The position numbers and the translations under genes are program-made. The notes beneath the pieces were generated by a model. The model was not told where the DNA came from and searched no databases. It saw only the letters and a list, made by a program, of their open reading frames with translations. A stretch of DNA of 64,000 nucleotides, taken from Aestuariibius violaceus (GTDB lineage Bacteria > Pseudomonadota > Alphaproteobacteria > Rhodobacterales > Rhodobacteraceae). The stretch covers positions 1 through 64,000 of the forward strand of contig NZ_JBFONT020000007.1 of the NCBI RefSeq assembly GCF_040779325.2. Direction: 5' to 3'. Shown piece by piece: positions 15,986 through 25,736 of this stretch (position 1 is the first letter of the stretch; each line of letters starts with the position of its first letter).

Positions 15986-16509
15986 CGGCCTGCCTTGCCG
16001 TGAGGCTTTCTCGGGCGATGCCGGGATAATGGGATATCCCACTCGCGATGCTTTCCTTCGACAGCGTTAGCTTGAGCTCCGTAAGGATCCCGCTCGGCAG
16101 CTGTTGACCAAACCGAATCAACAAACGCATTCTAAACCTGAACGGCTTGGATCAGGGCACAACATCACGGATTCTGAGCCGGTGTCGTCCGCAAGCAAAG
16201 GATCGCTCAGACCCAGATCATCTGGAGACCAACCGGCAACAAACGGCCTATTCTATCGAGAGCTCACAGTCCTCGACGAGTTCATCCAACTCGAGGGGCT
16301 GATTTCCAGATCGAACGTAGCAGGATACACCAAGATGCAGGACGTCTGTAACTACCGCATTGCCACAGCCGCCAGTGCCAGAGACCGCTAACCTAGCTAC
16401 TCCAATGTGGTCGTCAGCCCTGCGCTGCAAACTGCTTTACAACCACTGGGATATGTCGCATCGCTAGTCTATTGCTCCGTGAAACCTCCAATATGCTAGC
16501 TGCGAGATT
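15986..16509. other. 524-bp spacer without a supported gene
   Basis: Neither strand has a convincing reading frame with a ribosome site or recognisable domain. A perfect 12-bp palindrome TGGGATATCCCA is at 16030-16041. The second half is richer in A+T and resembles decayed DNA leading into the AT-rich gene at 16510. Confidence 0.5.
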
Positions 16510-17388
16510 TTGTTGATCATACGCATAATTGAAGAAGCTGCGAACAGGTTGCGAACCGCTCGACAGCTGAAAACATATCAAGGTTACATTGATGGATACA
16601 TTGGCGATTACCTGCATGGCTGGATCCGCAAGAAAAACGATGAAACCCCTCTTTTCGTCGATATCTTTCTGAACGGCGACCTGGTTCACCGCAGGGTCTT
16701 AGCCAACAATTTCCGAGCAGATCTGAAAGAAGAAAAGATTGGTGCTGGCACGTTCGGCTTTCGGGTCCCAATCGATAATCTCTACCTTGCAAGCAACTGC
16801 CGCGTGACTGTTTGCTTGAGCGGCCAGAAACGAACTCTGCTCAGTCGTCGAATTCCAGTTACTCCCGAGATCGCTGCTCAGAGGGGCTTAGCTCCGGCGA
16901 AATCGCACCTGGATTCAGCTGAAATAGGGAATAGTCGCGGGGCATCATTCCTTGCGTCCAAGTTCATTACCCGGGTTAACACCCCTACGCCCAGATACAA
17001 TTTTCATTTTGAGAGCCTCGAAGAATCTTTGTTCTGTGGGTGGGCTGTGGACACGAATAATCCAGGCGCTGTTTTCACGATGGGCCTCTCTTTTAACGGT
17101 TCGTGGTTTTGCGATGTACGCAATGATGCGTCTCGTGACGATCTATACCGTCTCAAGATTTCTGGAGGACGTGGCGGTATTAAGCAGCTGTTGCCCCGTG
17201 GGCTTATCAAGTCCGGAAAAACAACCGTTGCACTGCGCCTTCCGTCCGGAGAGGAATTCAAGAAGGAATTTGTCGTTACATGCACGGACAGCCCGCCGCC
17301 TGCAGCACCAAGCCGCCGCCTAAACTCAAGCAGAAACCGAACCGGAGCCTCCGTTACGAAACGGCCTACCCTTTCCGAAAAACTCTGA
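16510..17388 (+). CDS. Hypothetical protein with two related beta domains, AT-rich
   Basis: The 292-residue product is not a named family that I recognise with certainty. Two segments look like copies of one domain: residues about 24-90 (YQGYIDGYIGDYLHGWIRKK onward, with VDIFLNGDLVHRRV) and about 165-265 (ESLEESLFCGWAVDTNNPGA onward, with LSFNGSWFCDV). Such G-W-A/I domains accompany some glycosyltransferases and surface polysaccharide proteins. The only start in frame is a TTG at 16510, with a TGA 30 bp upstream, so it may be a truncated gene. Its tail is Ser/Arg-rich. The A+T richness suggests transfer. Confidence 0.5.
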   Translation: MLIIRIIEEAANRLRTARQLKTYQGYIDGYIGDYLHGWIRKKNDETPLFVDIFLNGDLVHRRVLANNFRADLKEEKIGAGTFGFRVPIDNLYLASNCRVTVCLSGQKRTLLSRRIPVTPEIAAQRGLAPAKSHLDSAEIGNSRGASFLASKFITRVNTPTPRYNFHFESLEESLFCGWAVDTNNPGAVFTMGLSFNGSWFCDVRNDASRDDLYRLKISGGRGGIKQLLPRGLIKSGKTTVALRLPSGEEFKKEFVVTCTDSPPPAAPSRRLNSSRNRTGASVTKRPTLSEKL

Positions 17389-17449
17389 AGACGGACAGAT
17401 GATACTACTCAGCCTCCTTCTGGCCCTCTTCAGTATTGGCCTTCGCCTG

Positions 17450-19885
17450 TCATGAACGCATGCGCGCGCCTGAAGGATCATATAGGGGCCGCAGGCTAAT
17501 CGATGCGGGGACACGTGTGCCCGCGATCTCAATCTCGTAGCTGTTTGCCAGCACATCAGCCGAAGTCTCTCCCGCGCAAGGCACGTAGCCTAGACCAACG
17601 GCTGCCCCAAGGGCGTGGCCATAAGAGCCCGACGTGAGGATCGAGACCGGCTCGCCGTTCCGCAGGATCGTCTCGTCGTGATGCAGGATAGGATCGGGAT
17701 CATCGAGCAGGAATTGCACCATACGGCGCGTCAGGCCTGCCTCCCGCCGACGCAACACGGCATCGCGGCCGATGAAGTCGCCCTTGCTGGTCCTGACCGC
17801 GAAACCGAGACCGGCCTCCAGCACGTGATCTTCGTCGGTAATGTCATGGCCGAAATGGCGAAACGCCTTCTCGCAGCGCAGTGAATCGAGAGCATGCAGA
17901 CCGCAAAGCTTCGGAGGTGCATCGACACCCATGATTGCCTCAAAAGCATGGGCCACCTGATCGGTCGGGAGATAGAGCTCCCAACCAAGCTCCCCGACGT
18001 AGGAGACGCGGTGCGCACGGGCAAGGGTAAGACCGATTTCTACTTCACGCGCGGTTCCGAAGGGATGTCCTTCATTCGATAGATCGCCCGCACCGGCCGC
18101 CATCAGTACCTCACGCGCGCGAGGGCCCATGACTGCGATCACGCCCTCACCACTCGTCACGTCGGTAATGACGGCGAAATCATCGCCGACATGCCGGGTC
18201 AGCCAGGCCAGATCGCGCCGCACGGTGGCCGCGGGCACGACGCACAGAAAAGCCGTCTCGGACAGTCGCGTTACGGTCAGGTCGCATTCGATCCCACCGC
18301 GGGCGTTGAGCATCTGGGTGTAGACGATGCGGCCCGGGGCGACGTCGACCTCGCCTGCACAAACGCGGTTCAGGAAATGGCAGGCGTCGCGTCCCTCGAC
18401 GCGGATCTTGCCAAAGGTCGACAGGTCGAAGAGGCCCGCGTCCTCACGACAGGCCATGTGCTCGACCGCGCGGTTTTCGAACCAGTTGGCGCGGTGCCAG
18501 TCATGGCAGTACTCCCGCTCCTGTCCATCGCGGGCAAACCAGTTGGCGCGTTCCCATCCTGCGGCTTCTCCAAAGACTGCGCCGCGCGCCTTCAGGGTAT
18601 CATGCAGCGGGGTGCGGCGCACGCCACGGGCCGTCTCGGGCTGCCGGAAGGGCCAATGATCTGCGTAAAGCAGACCAAGCGTCTCGCTCACGCGTTCGCC
18701 GAGATAATGCCTCGAACGCTGGAACGGCTGAGCCCGGCGAATATCGACGTCCCAAAGGTCGTGTGGCGGCAGACCGTCATCCATCCAGGCGGCCAGCGCC
18801 CGGCCTGCCCCACCCGATGAGACGATGCCGATCGAGTTATAGCCAGCGGCGACCCAGTATCCCCGAAGCTCCGGCGCCTCTCCAAGATAGTAGCGGTCGT
18901 CTGGCGTGAAGCTCTCAGGACCGTTGAAGAAGGTGCGGATTCCCGCCTCCTTGAGCATCGGCATACGCGCGATGGCAGTCTGGAGAATCGGTTCGAAATG
19001 CTCGAAATCCTCGGCAAGCGAATCGAACTCGAAGTTCTCGGGGATGCCTGCGCCGCCCCACGGCTTTGCGACGCGTTCGAAGGCGCCCAACAGGATCTTG
19101 CCTGCATCCTCCTTGTAGTAGGCGCATTCATCTGGGACCCGCAGTACCGGAAGGCGGTCGAGATCCGCGATGGGCTCGGTCACGAGATAGAAATGCTCGC
19201 AGGCATGGAGCGGCAGCGTAACGCCGGCGCGCGCGGCCAACTCGCGGCCCCACATGCCGCCACAATTGACAACGTGCTCGCAAGCGATCGTGTCGGTTTC
19301 GCCGTCCCGCACCCACGTCACACCTGTTACACGACCATCCTCTGTCAGGACGTCCGTAGCACTCACTCCCTCCATGATCGAAGCGCCGCGCATCCGCGCG
19401 CCCTTGGCGAGCGCCATCGCGACACCTGCGGGATCGCATTGCCCGTCGCCCGGCAGGTGGACAGCACCAAGGACGTCTCCAATCTCAACATGCGGGTGAA
19501 GGCCTGCAACGTCGGCCGCCGTGATTTCATGCGCTTCGACACCAAAAGCCCGGGCGAGGCCCGCCTGGCGGCGAATCTCTGTCAGCCGATGCTCGGTTAG
19601 CGCGAGGCTCAGCGACCCCGTCCGGCGCATCCCTGTTCCGATGCCTGTCTCATCTTCAAGGCGCGCATAGAGATCGGCCGAATAGCGCGCCAGCCGGGTC
19701 ATATTCGCATTCGAGCGCAGCTGGCCGATCAAGCCGGCCGCATGCCAAGTGGTGCCACAGGTCAGTCGGCGGCGTTCCAGGAGCACCACGTCCCACCCCA
19801 GATCGGCCAGATGATAGGCCACGGAGCAGCCCGATACACCTCCGCCAATCACGACGGCACGCGCGGCACCAGGTACTTCTCTCAT
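17450..19885 (-). CDS. FAD-dependent oxidoreductase fused to GcvT (dimethylglycine/sarcosine dehydrogenase-like)
   Basis: The 811-residue product probably demethylates an N-methylated amine, passing the one-carbon unit to tetrahydrofolate. The N-terminus AVVIGGGVSGCSVAYHLADL is the FAD-binding Rossmann motif, and CGTTWHAAGLIGQLR follows the flavin-attachment pattern of the dimethylglycine dehydrogenase group. From about residue 400 an aminomethyltransferase (GcvT) domain follows, with ALDSLRCEKAFRHFGHDIT and a C-terminal barrel (ALGAAVGLGYVP). GGAGGAGG before ATG 19885 fixes the start. It lies about 210 bp downstream of the iolG stop on the same strand, with its own probable promoter. The exact substrate cannot be deduced. 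Confidence 0.85.
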   Translation of the reverse strand: MREVPGAARAVVIGGGVSGCSVAYHLADLGWDVVLLERRRLTCGTTWHAAGLIGQLRSNANMTRLARYSADLYARLEDETGIGTGMRRTGSLSLALTEHRLTEIRRQAGLARAFGVEAHEITAADVAGLHPHVEIGDVLGAVHLPGDGQCDPAGVAMALAKGARMRGASIMEGVSATDVLTEDGRVTGVTWVRDGETDTIACEHVVNCGGMWGRELAARAGVTLPLHACEHFYLVTEPIADLDRLPVLRVPDECAYYKEDAGKILLGAFERVAKPWGGAGIPENFEFDSLAEDFEHFEPILQTAIARMPMLKEAGIRTFFNGPESFTPDDRYYLGEAPELRGYWVAAGYNSIGIVSSGGAGRALAAWMDDGLPPHDLWDVDIRRAQPFQRSRHYLGERVSETLGLLYADHWPFRQPETARGVRRTPLHDTLKARGAVFGEAAGWERANWFARDGQEREYCHDWHRANWFENRAVEHMACREDAGLFDLSTFGKIRVEGRDACHFLNRVCAGEVDVAPGRIVYTQMLNARGGIECDLTVTRLSETAFLCVVPAATVRRDLAWLTRHVGDDFAVITDVTSGEGVIAVMGPRAREVLMAAGAGDLSNEGHPFGTAREVEIGLTLARAHRVSYVGELGWELYLPTDQVAHAFEAIMGVDAPPKLCGLHALDSLRCEKAFRHFGHDITDEDHVLEAGLGFAVRTSKGDFIGRDAVLRRREAGLTRRMVQFLLDDPDPILHHDETILRNGEPVSILTSGSYGHALGAAVGLGYVPCAGETSADVLANSYEIEIAGTRVPASISLRPLYDPSGARMRS

Positions 19886-20099
19886 CTCAACCTCCTCCTT
19901 GTCGGATCCCTGACGCGGAAGACCATTTGCAGCGAGGGATTTGAGAACCGGGTATGACCATGGCCAACTCTTGCCGGCCTCAATGCGTCCCAAATGGCTC
20001 TCGCATCGTCAACGAGGTTATCGGCCTTCAACCGGAATTCGCGAGCAGCCTACCGATTTGATAGAACGATGCCTCGGAACTGAGAAAACCCAGAGACGA

Positions 20100-21092
20100 T
20101 CACCTCGAAAGCTTCAGCGGCATGCCAAGGGCGTGCGAGCGGGCTGCAGCGTCTGCCAGTCTTTGGGCTGCGACCCCGTCCTCGATGCCGGGTGACGGCT
20201 TTATGCCCTTGCGGATCGCGTCCAAGAAAGCGCGCATCTCGAGCAAATATGCGGCCTCATAGCGCTCCAGAAAGAAATGCATGTTGGGGGCATGTGTGAA
20301 GCCTCCGGTACCTGCCCTTTCAACGAAATGCTCCGGATGATTTCCCGCACGCAGCATTCCGCCCGCCCCGTGCACCTCGATCCGCTGGTCGTAGCCATAG
20401 GTGGCGCGGCGGGAGTTGTTGATCTGGCAGAGCTTGCCTTTCGCCGTCTGCAACGTGACCGCGGCGGTGTCGATATCCCCTGCCGCGCCGATCGCGGGGT
20501 CGACGAGGCAGGAGCCCGTTGCGAACAACTCGGCCGGTTCTTCGCCTAACAAGAACCGTGCCATGTCGAAATCGTGGATCATCATGTCCCGGAATAACCC
20601 ACCAGATGTCTCGACATAGGAGATAGGCGGCGGGTTGGGGTCACGGGATGTGATCACGATCATCTCGACCTCGCCGATCACACCTGTGCGGATCTGCGCT
20701 TCGAGATACGCGAAACTCGGGTCGAAGCGCCGATTAAAACCGGTGAAGAATGTCACTCCAGCTTCGGCCACGGCCTCCGCGCAGATTGACGCCCGCTCGG
20801 ATGACAGATCGATGGGCTTTTCGCAGAAGATTGCCTTTCCGGAGATCGCAGCGGCATGGATCTGGTCGAAATGCAGCGATGTCGGAGTGGCGATGATCAC
20901 GGCGTCGATATCGGCATCGGACAAGATCGCTTCGCTGTCGCGCACCTGTGCAGAGTGCCGGGATGCCAGCGTTTTCGCAGCCTCCGGGACAGCATCGGCA
21001 ACCGCCACAAGCTGCGCCTCCCCGATCCGGGACAGGCTTCCGGCATGAACCTGTCCGATACGATCGCAGCCGAGCAGCCCAAGCCTGATCAT
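20100..21092 (-). CDS. iolG: Inositol 2-dehydrogenase (Gfo/Idh/MocA)
   Basis: The 330-residue enzyme oxidises myo-inositol to 2-keto-myo-inositol with NAD. The Rossmann start is LGLLGCDRIGQVHAGSL, the conserved EKP motif is in AIFCEKPIDLS, and the catalytic Asp/His region is GGLFRDMMIHDFDMARFLLG. These match characterised inositol dehydrogenases better than the two other Gfo/Idh/MocA proteins in the window. It is the last gene of the leftward iol operon, overlapping the aldolase gene by 4 bp. Confidence 0.88.
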   Translation of the reverse strand: MIRLGLLGCDRIGQVHAGSLSRIGEAQLVAVADAVPEAAKTLASRHSAQVRDSEAILSDADIDAVIIATPTSLHFDQIHAAAISGKAIFCEKPIDLSSERASICAEAVAEAGVTFFTGFNRRFDPSFAYLEAQIRTGVIGEVEMIVITSRDPNPPPISYVETSGGLFRDMMIHDFDMARFLLGEEPAELFATGSCLVDPAIGAAGDIDTAAVTLQTAKGKLCQINNSRRATYGYDQRIEVHGAGGMLRAGNHPEHFVERAGTGGFTHAPNMHFFLERYEAAYLLEMRAFLDAIRKGIKPSPGIEDGVAAQRLADAAARSHALGMPLKLSR

Positions 21093-21934
21093 TTCGCGCC
21101 TCCCTCGACAGGACCGAGTTGCCGCAAGACACGCTGAGCCGCAGCTTGAAGCGGATCTTCGACCTCCGACAGGATCTGCACCCGATCGAAGCGCTTAGCA
21201 TCCCTTTCGAGAGCCGCGCGCAGGGCGGATCCGAAAGCCATGCGCAGTTCGGTACCGATATTGAACTTGCAGATCCGCGAGCCGCGGGCGAGGGCACTGC
21301 GCTGCGCAGGGGGCACACCCGAGCCGCCGTGAATGACCAACGGCACATCTGTTGCCGCCTCGATATCCCGGATACGCGCCTCGTCCAGCCCACCTTCCTG
21401 TTTCTGTTGGAGATGTACGTTTCCGACAGAGATGGCCATTGCATCGATACCGGTCTGGCGGGCGAACCGCGCAGCCTCTTGCGCGTCGGTTCCAAGCGAC
21501 CTTTCCCCCTGATCGTACCCAACAAACCCGATTTCGCCTTCGCAAGAGATACCCGCCGAATGGGCCAGCTCTGCGATACGCGCCGTCTCGTCTATATTCC
21601 GCTCCAACGGCTTGCGAGAGCCGTCATACATCAGTGAGGTAAATCCCGCGTCGAGTGCCTCCTGACACTCCTCGAAAGTGTAGCCATGGTCGAGATGGAC
21701 GACGACCGGGACCGCGACATTCTCGGCAAGATGGCGCAGCATCTTGCCCAGCACTGGCAGTGGTGTATGCGCCCGGCAGGATGGGCCGGCCTGTAGGATC
21801 ACAGGCAACCCTACGGCCTCTGCTGCACGGGCATAGGCGCGTGCATCCTCCCAGCCCAAGGTCACGAGCCCGCCCACGGCATAGCCTTTTGCAAGCGCGG
21901 GCTGCAGCACGTCTTTCAGGGTGGCAAGCGTCAT
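21089..21934 (-). CDS. iolJ: Class II aldolase, probable 2-deoxy-5-keto-gluconate-6-P aldolase (IolJ-like)
   Basis: The 281-residue zinc aldolase would cleave 2-deoxy-5-keto-gluconate 6-phosphate to dihydroxyacetone phosphate and malonate semialdehyde. VPVVVHLDHGYTFEECQEAL carries the zinc His and catalytic Asp region, SCEGEIGFVG the Glu, and LVIHGGSGVPPAQRSALA plus KFNIGTELRMAF the phosphate-binding loops of class II fructose-bisphosphate aldolases. The inositol context between iolB and iolG supports the IolJ role over generic aldolase. Start and stop overlap both neighbours by 4 bp. Confidence 0.82.
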   Translation of the reverse strand: MTLATLKDVLQPALAKGYAVGGLVTLGWEDARAYARAAEAVGLPVILQAGPSCRAHTPLPVLGKMLRHLAENVAVPVVVHLDHGYTFEECQEALDAGFTSLMYDGSRKPLERNIDETARIAELAHSAGISCEGEIGFVGYDQGERSLGTDAQEAARFARQTGIDAMAISVGNVHLQQKQEGGLDEARIRDIEAATDVPLVIHGGSGVPPAQRSALARGSRICKFNIGTELRMAFGSALRAALERDAKRFDRVQILSEVEDPLQAAAQRVLRQLGPVEGGAK

Positions 21935-22773
21935 TTAAACTTGGCCACCATGTCCATGATCCCGGGGATCGTGTGAAGCTGCTCGGCATGGGTAGGCTGA
22001 AAGTATTGCTTCAGACTCCGCTGACTGAGACCACCGAGGATAGTGAAGTAGTACATCTCGTAGCCCGGCAGCACGCAGCACGGATGATAGCCCTTGTCGA
22101 TACATATCGTGGAACCGTCCACGATGTGGTAGGCATCACCCGGTTCATTATCGACGCGCTGGAGCATTTGAAGGCCGGAACCGTGATTGGGCTTGAAGCG
22201 GAAGTTATAGGTCTCGTCGTGCCGGGTCTCTTCCGGTAACCGGTCGGTGTCGTGCTTATGGCTTGGAAAGCCTGACCAGCCGCCTGCCCCCACGGTGAAG
22301 AGTTCCGAGACCAGAAGGCGGCCGACCCGATCATGCTGCTTCTGGCCGAGGATATGCTTGATCTTGCGATGAGTCTTTGTGTCGTCGGAGCCGTATTGTA
22401 CAAGATCCAGCTCACTTGCGCGCACGGCAAACGGCTCGAGCACTTCGTCGAATCTCGCACCCGCGATAAAAACTTCCGCATCGTCCGATAGGCAGGTGAA
22501 GCTCGCCTTGGCCGCGGTGGGAACGTAAACGCCCTCTGGCTCGCCATCCCAAACATCTACACCACGGCCGCCGAGCGACTTCGCCTCAAATCCGCCGACG
22601 GACACGTCGATCAGCCCAGTCGCAGGCACGATGCAGGTCTCGTACCCGGGAACCGCGTAGCCAAAACTCTGGCCTTTCTTCAGTTTGACGATGTTGAAAT
22701 AGGTCAGCGGGACATGGCTGTGATCCACATCCACGATCGGTTTGTTCGCATTCTCATAAGGTGGGATATGCAT
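21931..22773 (-). CDS. iolB: 5-deoxy-glucuronate isomerase family protein (first IolB copy)
   Basis: The 280-residue bicupin is an IolB/KduI-family enzyme expected to isomerise 5-deoxy-D-glucuronate. The metal site is visible as FPSHKHDTD, HDETYNFRF and GYHPCCVLPGYEMYYF, giving the His, His, Glu and His ligands. It is embedded between iolC and the aldolase gene with 2-bp and 4-bp junctions. A second, more canonical IolB is encoded at 33125-33931, so this copy may act on a related substrate or replace it. Confidence 0.8.
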   Translation of the reverse strand: MHIPPYENANKPIVDVDHSHVPLTYFNIVKLKKGQSFGYAVPGYETCIVPATGLIDVSVGGFEAKSLGGRGVDVWDGEPEGVYVPTAAKASFTCLSDDAEVFIAGARFDEVLEPFAVRASELDLVQYGSDDTKTHRKIKHILGQKQHDRVGRLLVSELFTVGAGGWSGFPSHKHDTDRLPEETRHDETYNFRFKPNHGSGLQMLQRVDNEPGDAYHIVDGSTICIDKGYHPCCVLPGYEMYYFTILGGLSQRSLKQYFQPTHAEQLHTIPGIMDMVAKFK

Positions 22774-22775
22774 GA

Positions 22776-23756
22776 CTAGACCTCCGTAGGCCCCGGATGC
22801 TGGGCAAGGAACGCCTCGAGCTGGCCGGAGTCTGGCATAGCGGGCGCACAGCCCGGTTTGGAGACGACGATCGATGCGCAGGCCGAACCGCGCAGGATCG
22901 CCTCTTTGAGCGGCCGGCTTTCGGACAGGCTGGCAAGGAGACCCGCCATGAAGCTGTCTCCCGCACCGTTGGGCTTGACCGCGTCGACCGGATAGATGCC
23001 CGTGCGTATTTCCTGGCCACCGGCGAAGGTGATCGCGCCCTTCTCTCCCATCTTGTAGACAACGATATCTGCGCCGGCTCGGGCGAGTTCCTTCGCCTTT
23101 GCGAGACCTCTTTCCATGCGACCTGCCATGAAGCCGAACTCTTCGTCATTGCCGACGATCATGTCGCTCATCGCGCCCGCGCGGCTGAGGACGTCCGAGG
23201 CAATCTCCGGCGACGGCCAAGAATATGGGCGATAGTCGATGTCGAAGATAACCGGAATACCCGCCACACGCGCCTTCTCAAAGGCGTGAAAATGGGCGCT
23301 GCGCGACGGTTCGGCGGCAAAGACGGTCCCGGTGGTCACCAGCACCCCGAAGCTGTCGAGATCGACTGCATCAATGTCGGCTTCCGTCACTTCAAAGTCG
23401 GCCGCGCCATTGCGGTATATGACGTTCTGGAAATTCTCGGTTCGGCTTTCATAGACTGCAAGCGAGGTGCGATACTCACCGCTCACCGCTTTCACGTGGG
23501 TCGTTTTCACCCCGAAACGGGCAAGCTGGTTGCAACAAAAGCGACCGACGGCGTCATCGGAAACAGAAGTAACCAGAGCCGCTTCCGCCCCGAATTTGCA
23601 GAGCCCTGCGGCGATGTTGGCAGAACTCCCGCCAAGGCCGGACTGAAAAACCGCCGCATCCTCGCTTCGGGTCCCGATCGGATCTGCGAAAAGATCCATC
23701 CCTGCGCGTCCGAACACCGCAAAGCGTCTCTTGGCAATCCCGTCAAGGAGCATCAC
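22776..23756 (-). CDS. iolC: 5-dehydro-2-deoxygluconokinase
   Basis: The 326-residue PfkB-family kinase phosphorylates 5-dehydro-2-deoxygluconate. GGSSANIAAGLCKFGAEAAL is the N-terminal PfkB signature, and VKPNGAGDSFMAGLLAS is the C-terminal one with the catalytic Asp in GAGD. Length fits the family. It overlaps iolD by 4 bp and is followed 2 bp later by iolB, consistent with a single transcript. Confidence 0.9.
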   Translation of the reverse strand: MMLLDGIAKRRFAVFGRAGMDLFADPIGTRSEDAAVFQSGLGGSSANIAAGLCKFGAEAALVTSVSDDAVGRFCCNQLARFGVKTTHVKAVSGEYRTSLAVYESRTENFQNVIYRNGAADFEVTEADIDAVDLDSFGVLVTTGTVFAAEPSRSAHFHAFEKARVAGIPVIFDIDYRPYSWPSPEIASDVLSRAGAMSDMIVGNDEEFGFMAGRMERGLAKAKELARAGADIVVYKMGEKGAITFAGGQEIRTGIYPVDAVKPNGAGDSFMAGLLASLSESRPLKEAILRGSACASIVVSKPGCAPAMPDSGQLEAFLAQHPGPTEV

Positions 23757-25618
23757 ACCCCTCGCCTTTGCTTGGCACGTTCGGCTTCGATCTCGACATG
23801 CTTCTCACGGACCGACGCGTGTTCCGAGACTTCTGGTGTTCCCACTTCCCACCAGGTGTGTCCTTCCGTGGTCCAGCCCTCATAGGCGTCGACTTTCATG
23901 ACGATCACGGAGGTCTTGTCAGCGGCTTTGGCAGCCTTGAAGGCGTCGGTCAGTTGCTCTGCATTGTCTGCGTAAACGGCGTTGGCGCCCATCGAAGCGG
24001 CGTGGGCAACGAAGTCGACGCTGAAGGCTTGTGGGATGGTCGGCGCATCCTCAAGAAGATTGTTGAAGCTCTCGTTGCCGGTGTTGTTCTGCAACTTGTT
24101 GATGACAGCGAAGCCACCATTGTCGAGTACGAGGATGATGAGCTTTTTCTCGGTGAGGACAGAGGAATAGATGTCCGAGTTCATCAGCAGATATGACCCG
24201 TCGCCGGTGAAGACGATCGTGTCCTGATCAGGCTCCTTCTCCGACTGCGCAATGCGCGCGCCCCAGCCGCCTGCGATCTCGTAGCCCATGCAGGAAAATC
24301 CGAACTCCACGTCCACGGTACCGATATCGAGTGTGCGCCAATTGGCCGTGATCTCGGCTGGCAGGCCACCGGCGGCGGCAACGACGCGGTCTCGCCTGTC
24401 GCAAAGCGCGTTCACGACCCCGATGGCCTGGGCATAGGAGTTGGGGCGGTTGCCAGGGCGGATGTTCTCAGCAACGTAAGCGTTCCACTTCTTGCGCTCA
24501 TCCTGCGCGAAACGGACCCAGGTCGCGGGGGTCTGGTAGCCGGCCATTGCTTTGGACAGCGCTTGCAGGCCGAGTCTGGCGTCTCCGACAACGGGCAGGG
24601 AACGGTGCTTGCCGGCATCGTGTCGCCCGACATTGAGTGAAATGAACCTGGCGTCCTTGGCGAAGGCCGTCCACGATCCAGTCGTAAAGTCCTGCAGACG
24701 TGATCCGATCGAGAGGATCACATCAGCGGCCCCAGAAACCGCATTGGCGCTATCGGATCCGGTCACACCGACAGGACCAATGTTGAGAGGGTGATCGTTT
24801 AGCAGGTTTGCGCGGCCCGCAATGGTCTCGATAACGGGTATCTTGTAGCTCTCGGCAAAGGTCGTGAGTTCAGCCACTGCCTCGGAGTACTGAACCCCAC
24901 CGCCTGCGATGATGACCGGACGTTCAGCCGTCGTGAGAAGGGCCGCGGCATCCGCGATCTCAGCCTCGTCGGGCATGACGCGACGGATGCGATGGGTCTT
25001 TTCTTCGAAAAGCTCGACCGGGAAATCGTAGGCCCAGCCCTGCACGTCCTGCGGCAGGGCAAGGAAGGCCGGGCCGCAATCGGCGGGGTCCAGCATCGTT
25101 GCTATTGCCGCAGGAAGCGACTGGATGACCTGGGCCGGATGGGTGATCCGGTCCCAGTACCGGCTGACCGCCTGAAAGGCGTCATTCAGCCCGAGAGCCG
25201 GGTTGCCGAAATGCTCAAGCTGCTGCAGCACCGGGTCAGGAAGGCGGGTCAGGAAGGTATCGCCGCACAGCATGAGCATGGGCAGGCGATTGGCATGGGC
25301 GAGTGCCGCTGCTGTGAGGAGATTCGCCGTACCAGGGCCAGCAGAGGCCGTGCAGAACATGAAGCGGCGGCGCAGGTGGTATTTTGCATAGGCTGCCGCC
25401 GCAAATCCCATGCCCTGCTCATTCTGTCCACGGTAGAGCGGCAGGGTGTCGCGATGATCATAGAGCGCTTCGCCCAAGCAGGTCACATTGCCATGACCGA
25501 AGATGCCGAAACCGCCGCCGCAAAGTCTTGTTCGCTCCCCGCCGATCTCGATGAACTGAGCATTCAGATAGCGGATGATCGCCTGTGCCGTGGTCAGGCG
25601 GACCGTACCGTCAGTCAT
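23753..25618 (-). CDS. iolD: 3D-(3,5/4)-trihydroxycyclohexane-1,2-dione hydrolase
   Basis: The 621-residue thiamine-diphosphate enzyme opens the inositol-derived ring. The N-terminal PYR domain has GGFGIFGHGNVTCLGEAL and RGQNEQGMGFAAAAYAKY with the cofactor-activating Glu. The PP domain has GDGSYLLMNSD and LVLDNGGFAVINKLQN, the GDG...NN cofactor motif. ATG 25618 is preceded by GGAGGGAG; another ATG two codons upstream is in frame, but spacing favours the downstream one. It is the first gene of the leftward operon, and the IolR-type palindrome lies 84 bp upstream. Confidence 0.9.
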   Translation of the reverse strand: MTDGTVRLTTAQAIIRYLNAQFIEIGGERTRLCGGGFGIFGHGNVTCLGEALYDHRDTLPLYRGQNEQGMGFAAAAYAKYHLRRRFMFCTASAGPGTANLLTAAALAHANRLPMLMLCGDTFLTRLPDPVLQQLEHFGNPALGLNDAFQAVSRYWDRITHPAQVIQSLPAAIATMLDPADCGPAFLALPQDVQGWAYDFPVELFEEKTHRIRRVMPDEAEIADAAALLTTAERPVIIAGGGVQYSEAVAELTTFAESYKIPVIETIAGRANLLNDHPLNIGPVGVTGSDSANAVSGAADVILSIGSRLQDFTTGSWTAFAKDARFISLNVGRHDAGKHRSLPVVGDARLGLQALSKAMAGYQTPATWVRFAQDERKKWNAYVAENIRPGNRPNSYAQAIGVVNALCDRRDRVVAAAGGLPAEITANWRTLDIGTVDVEFGFSCMGYEIAGGWGARIAQSEKEPDQDTIVFTGDGSYLLMNSDIYSSVLTEKKLIILVLDNGGFAVINKLQNNTGNESFNNLLEDAPTIPQAFSVDFVAHAASMGANAVYADNAEQLTDAFKAAKAADKTSVIVMKVDAYEGWTTEGHTWWEVGTPEVSEHASVREKHVEIEAERAKQRRGV

Positions 25619-25701
25619 TCCCATTCTCCCTCCCACGGCGCAGTCGGGCGCCCACGGTCGCGTATTTCGCTTGACCGGTTTTGAGCGGAAGGATACCGCT
25701 C

Positions 25702-25717
25702 TTGCAACCGGTTGCAA
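25702..25717. promoter_or_regulatory. LacI-type operator TTGCAACCGGTTGCAA
   Basis: A perfect 16-bp palindrome with the central CG typical of LacI-family operators. It lies between iolD (leftward) and the dehydrogenase operon (rightward). The same sequence, with one end base changed, occurs at 29950-29965 beside the LacI regulator gene, so it is probably that regulator's site. Confidence 0.8.
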
Positions 25718-25736
25718 CGGATTTTTGGGAGGAGCC

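Noticed and set aside
16104..16391. 95-codon forward frame in the spacer after ogt
   Set aside because: No ribosome site, no domain character, Ser/Arg-rich random composition.
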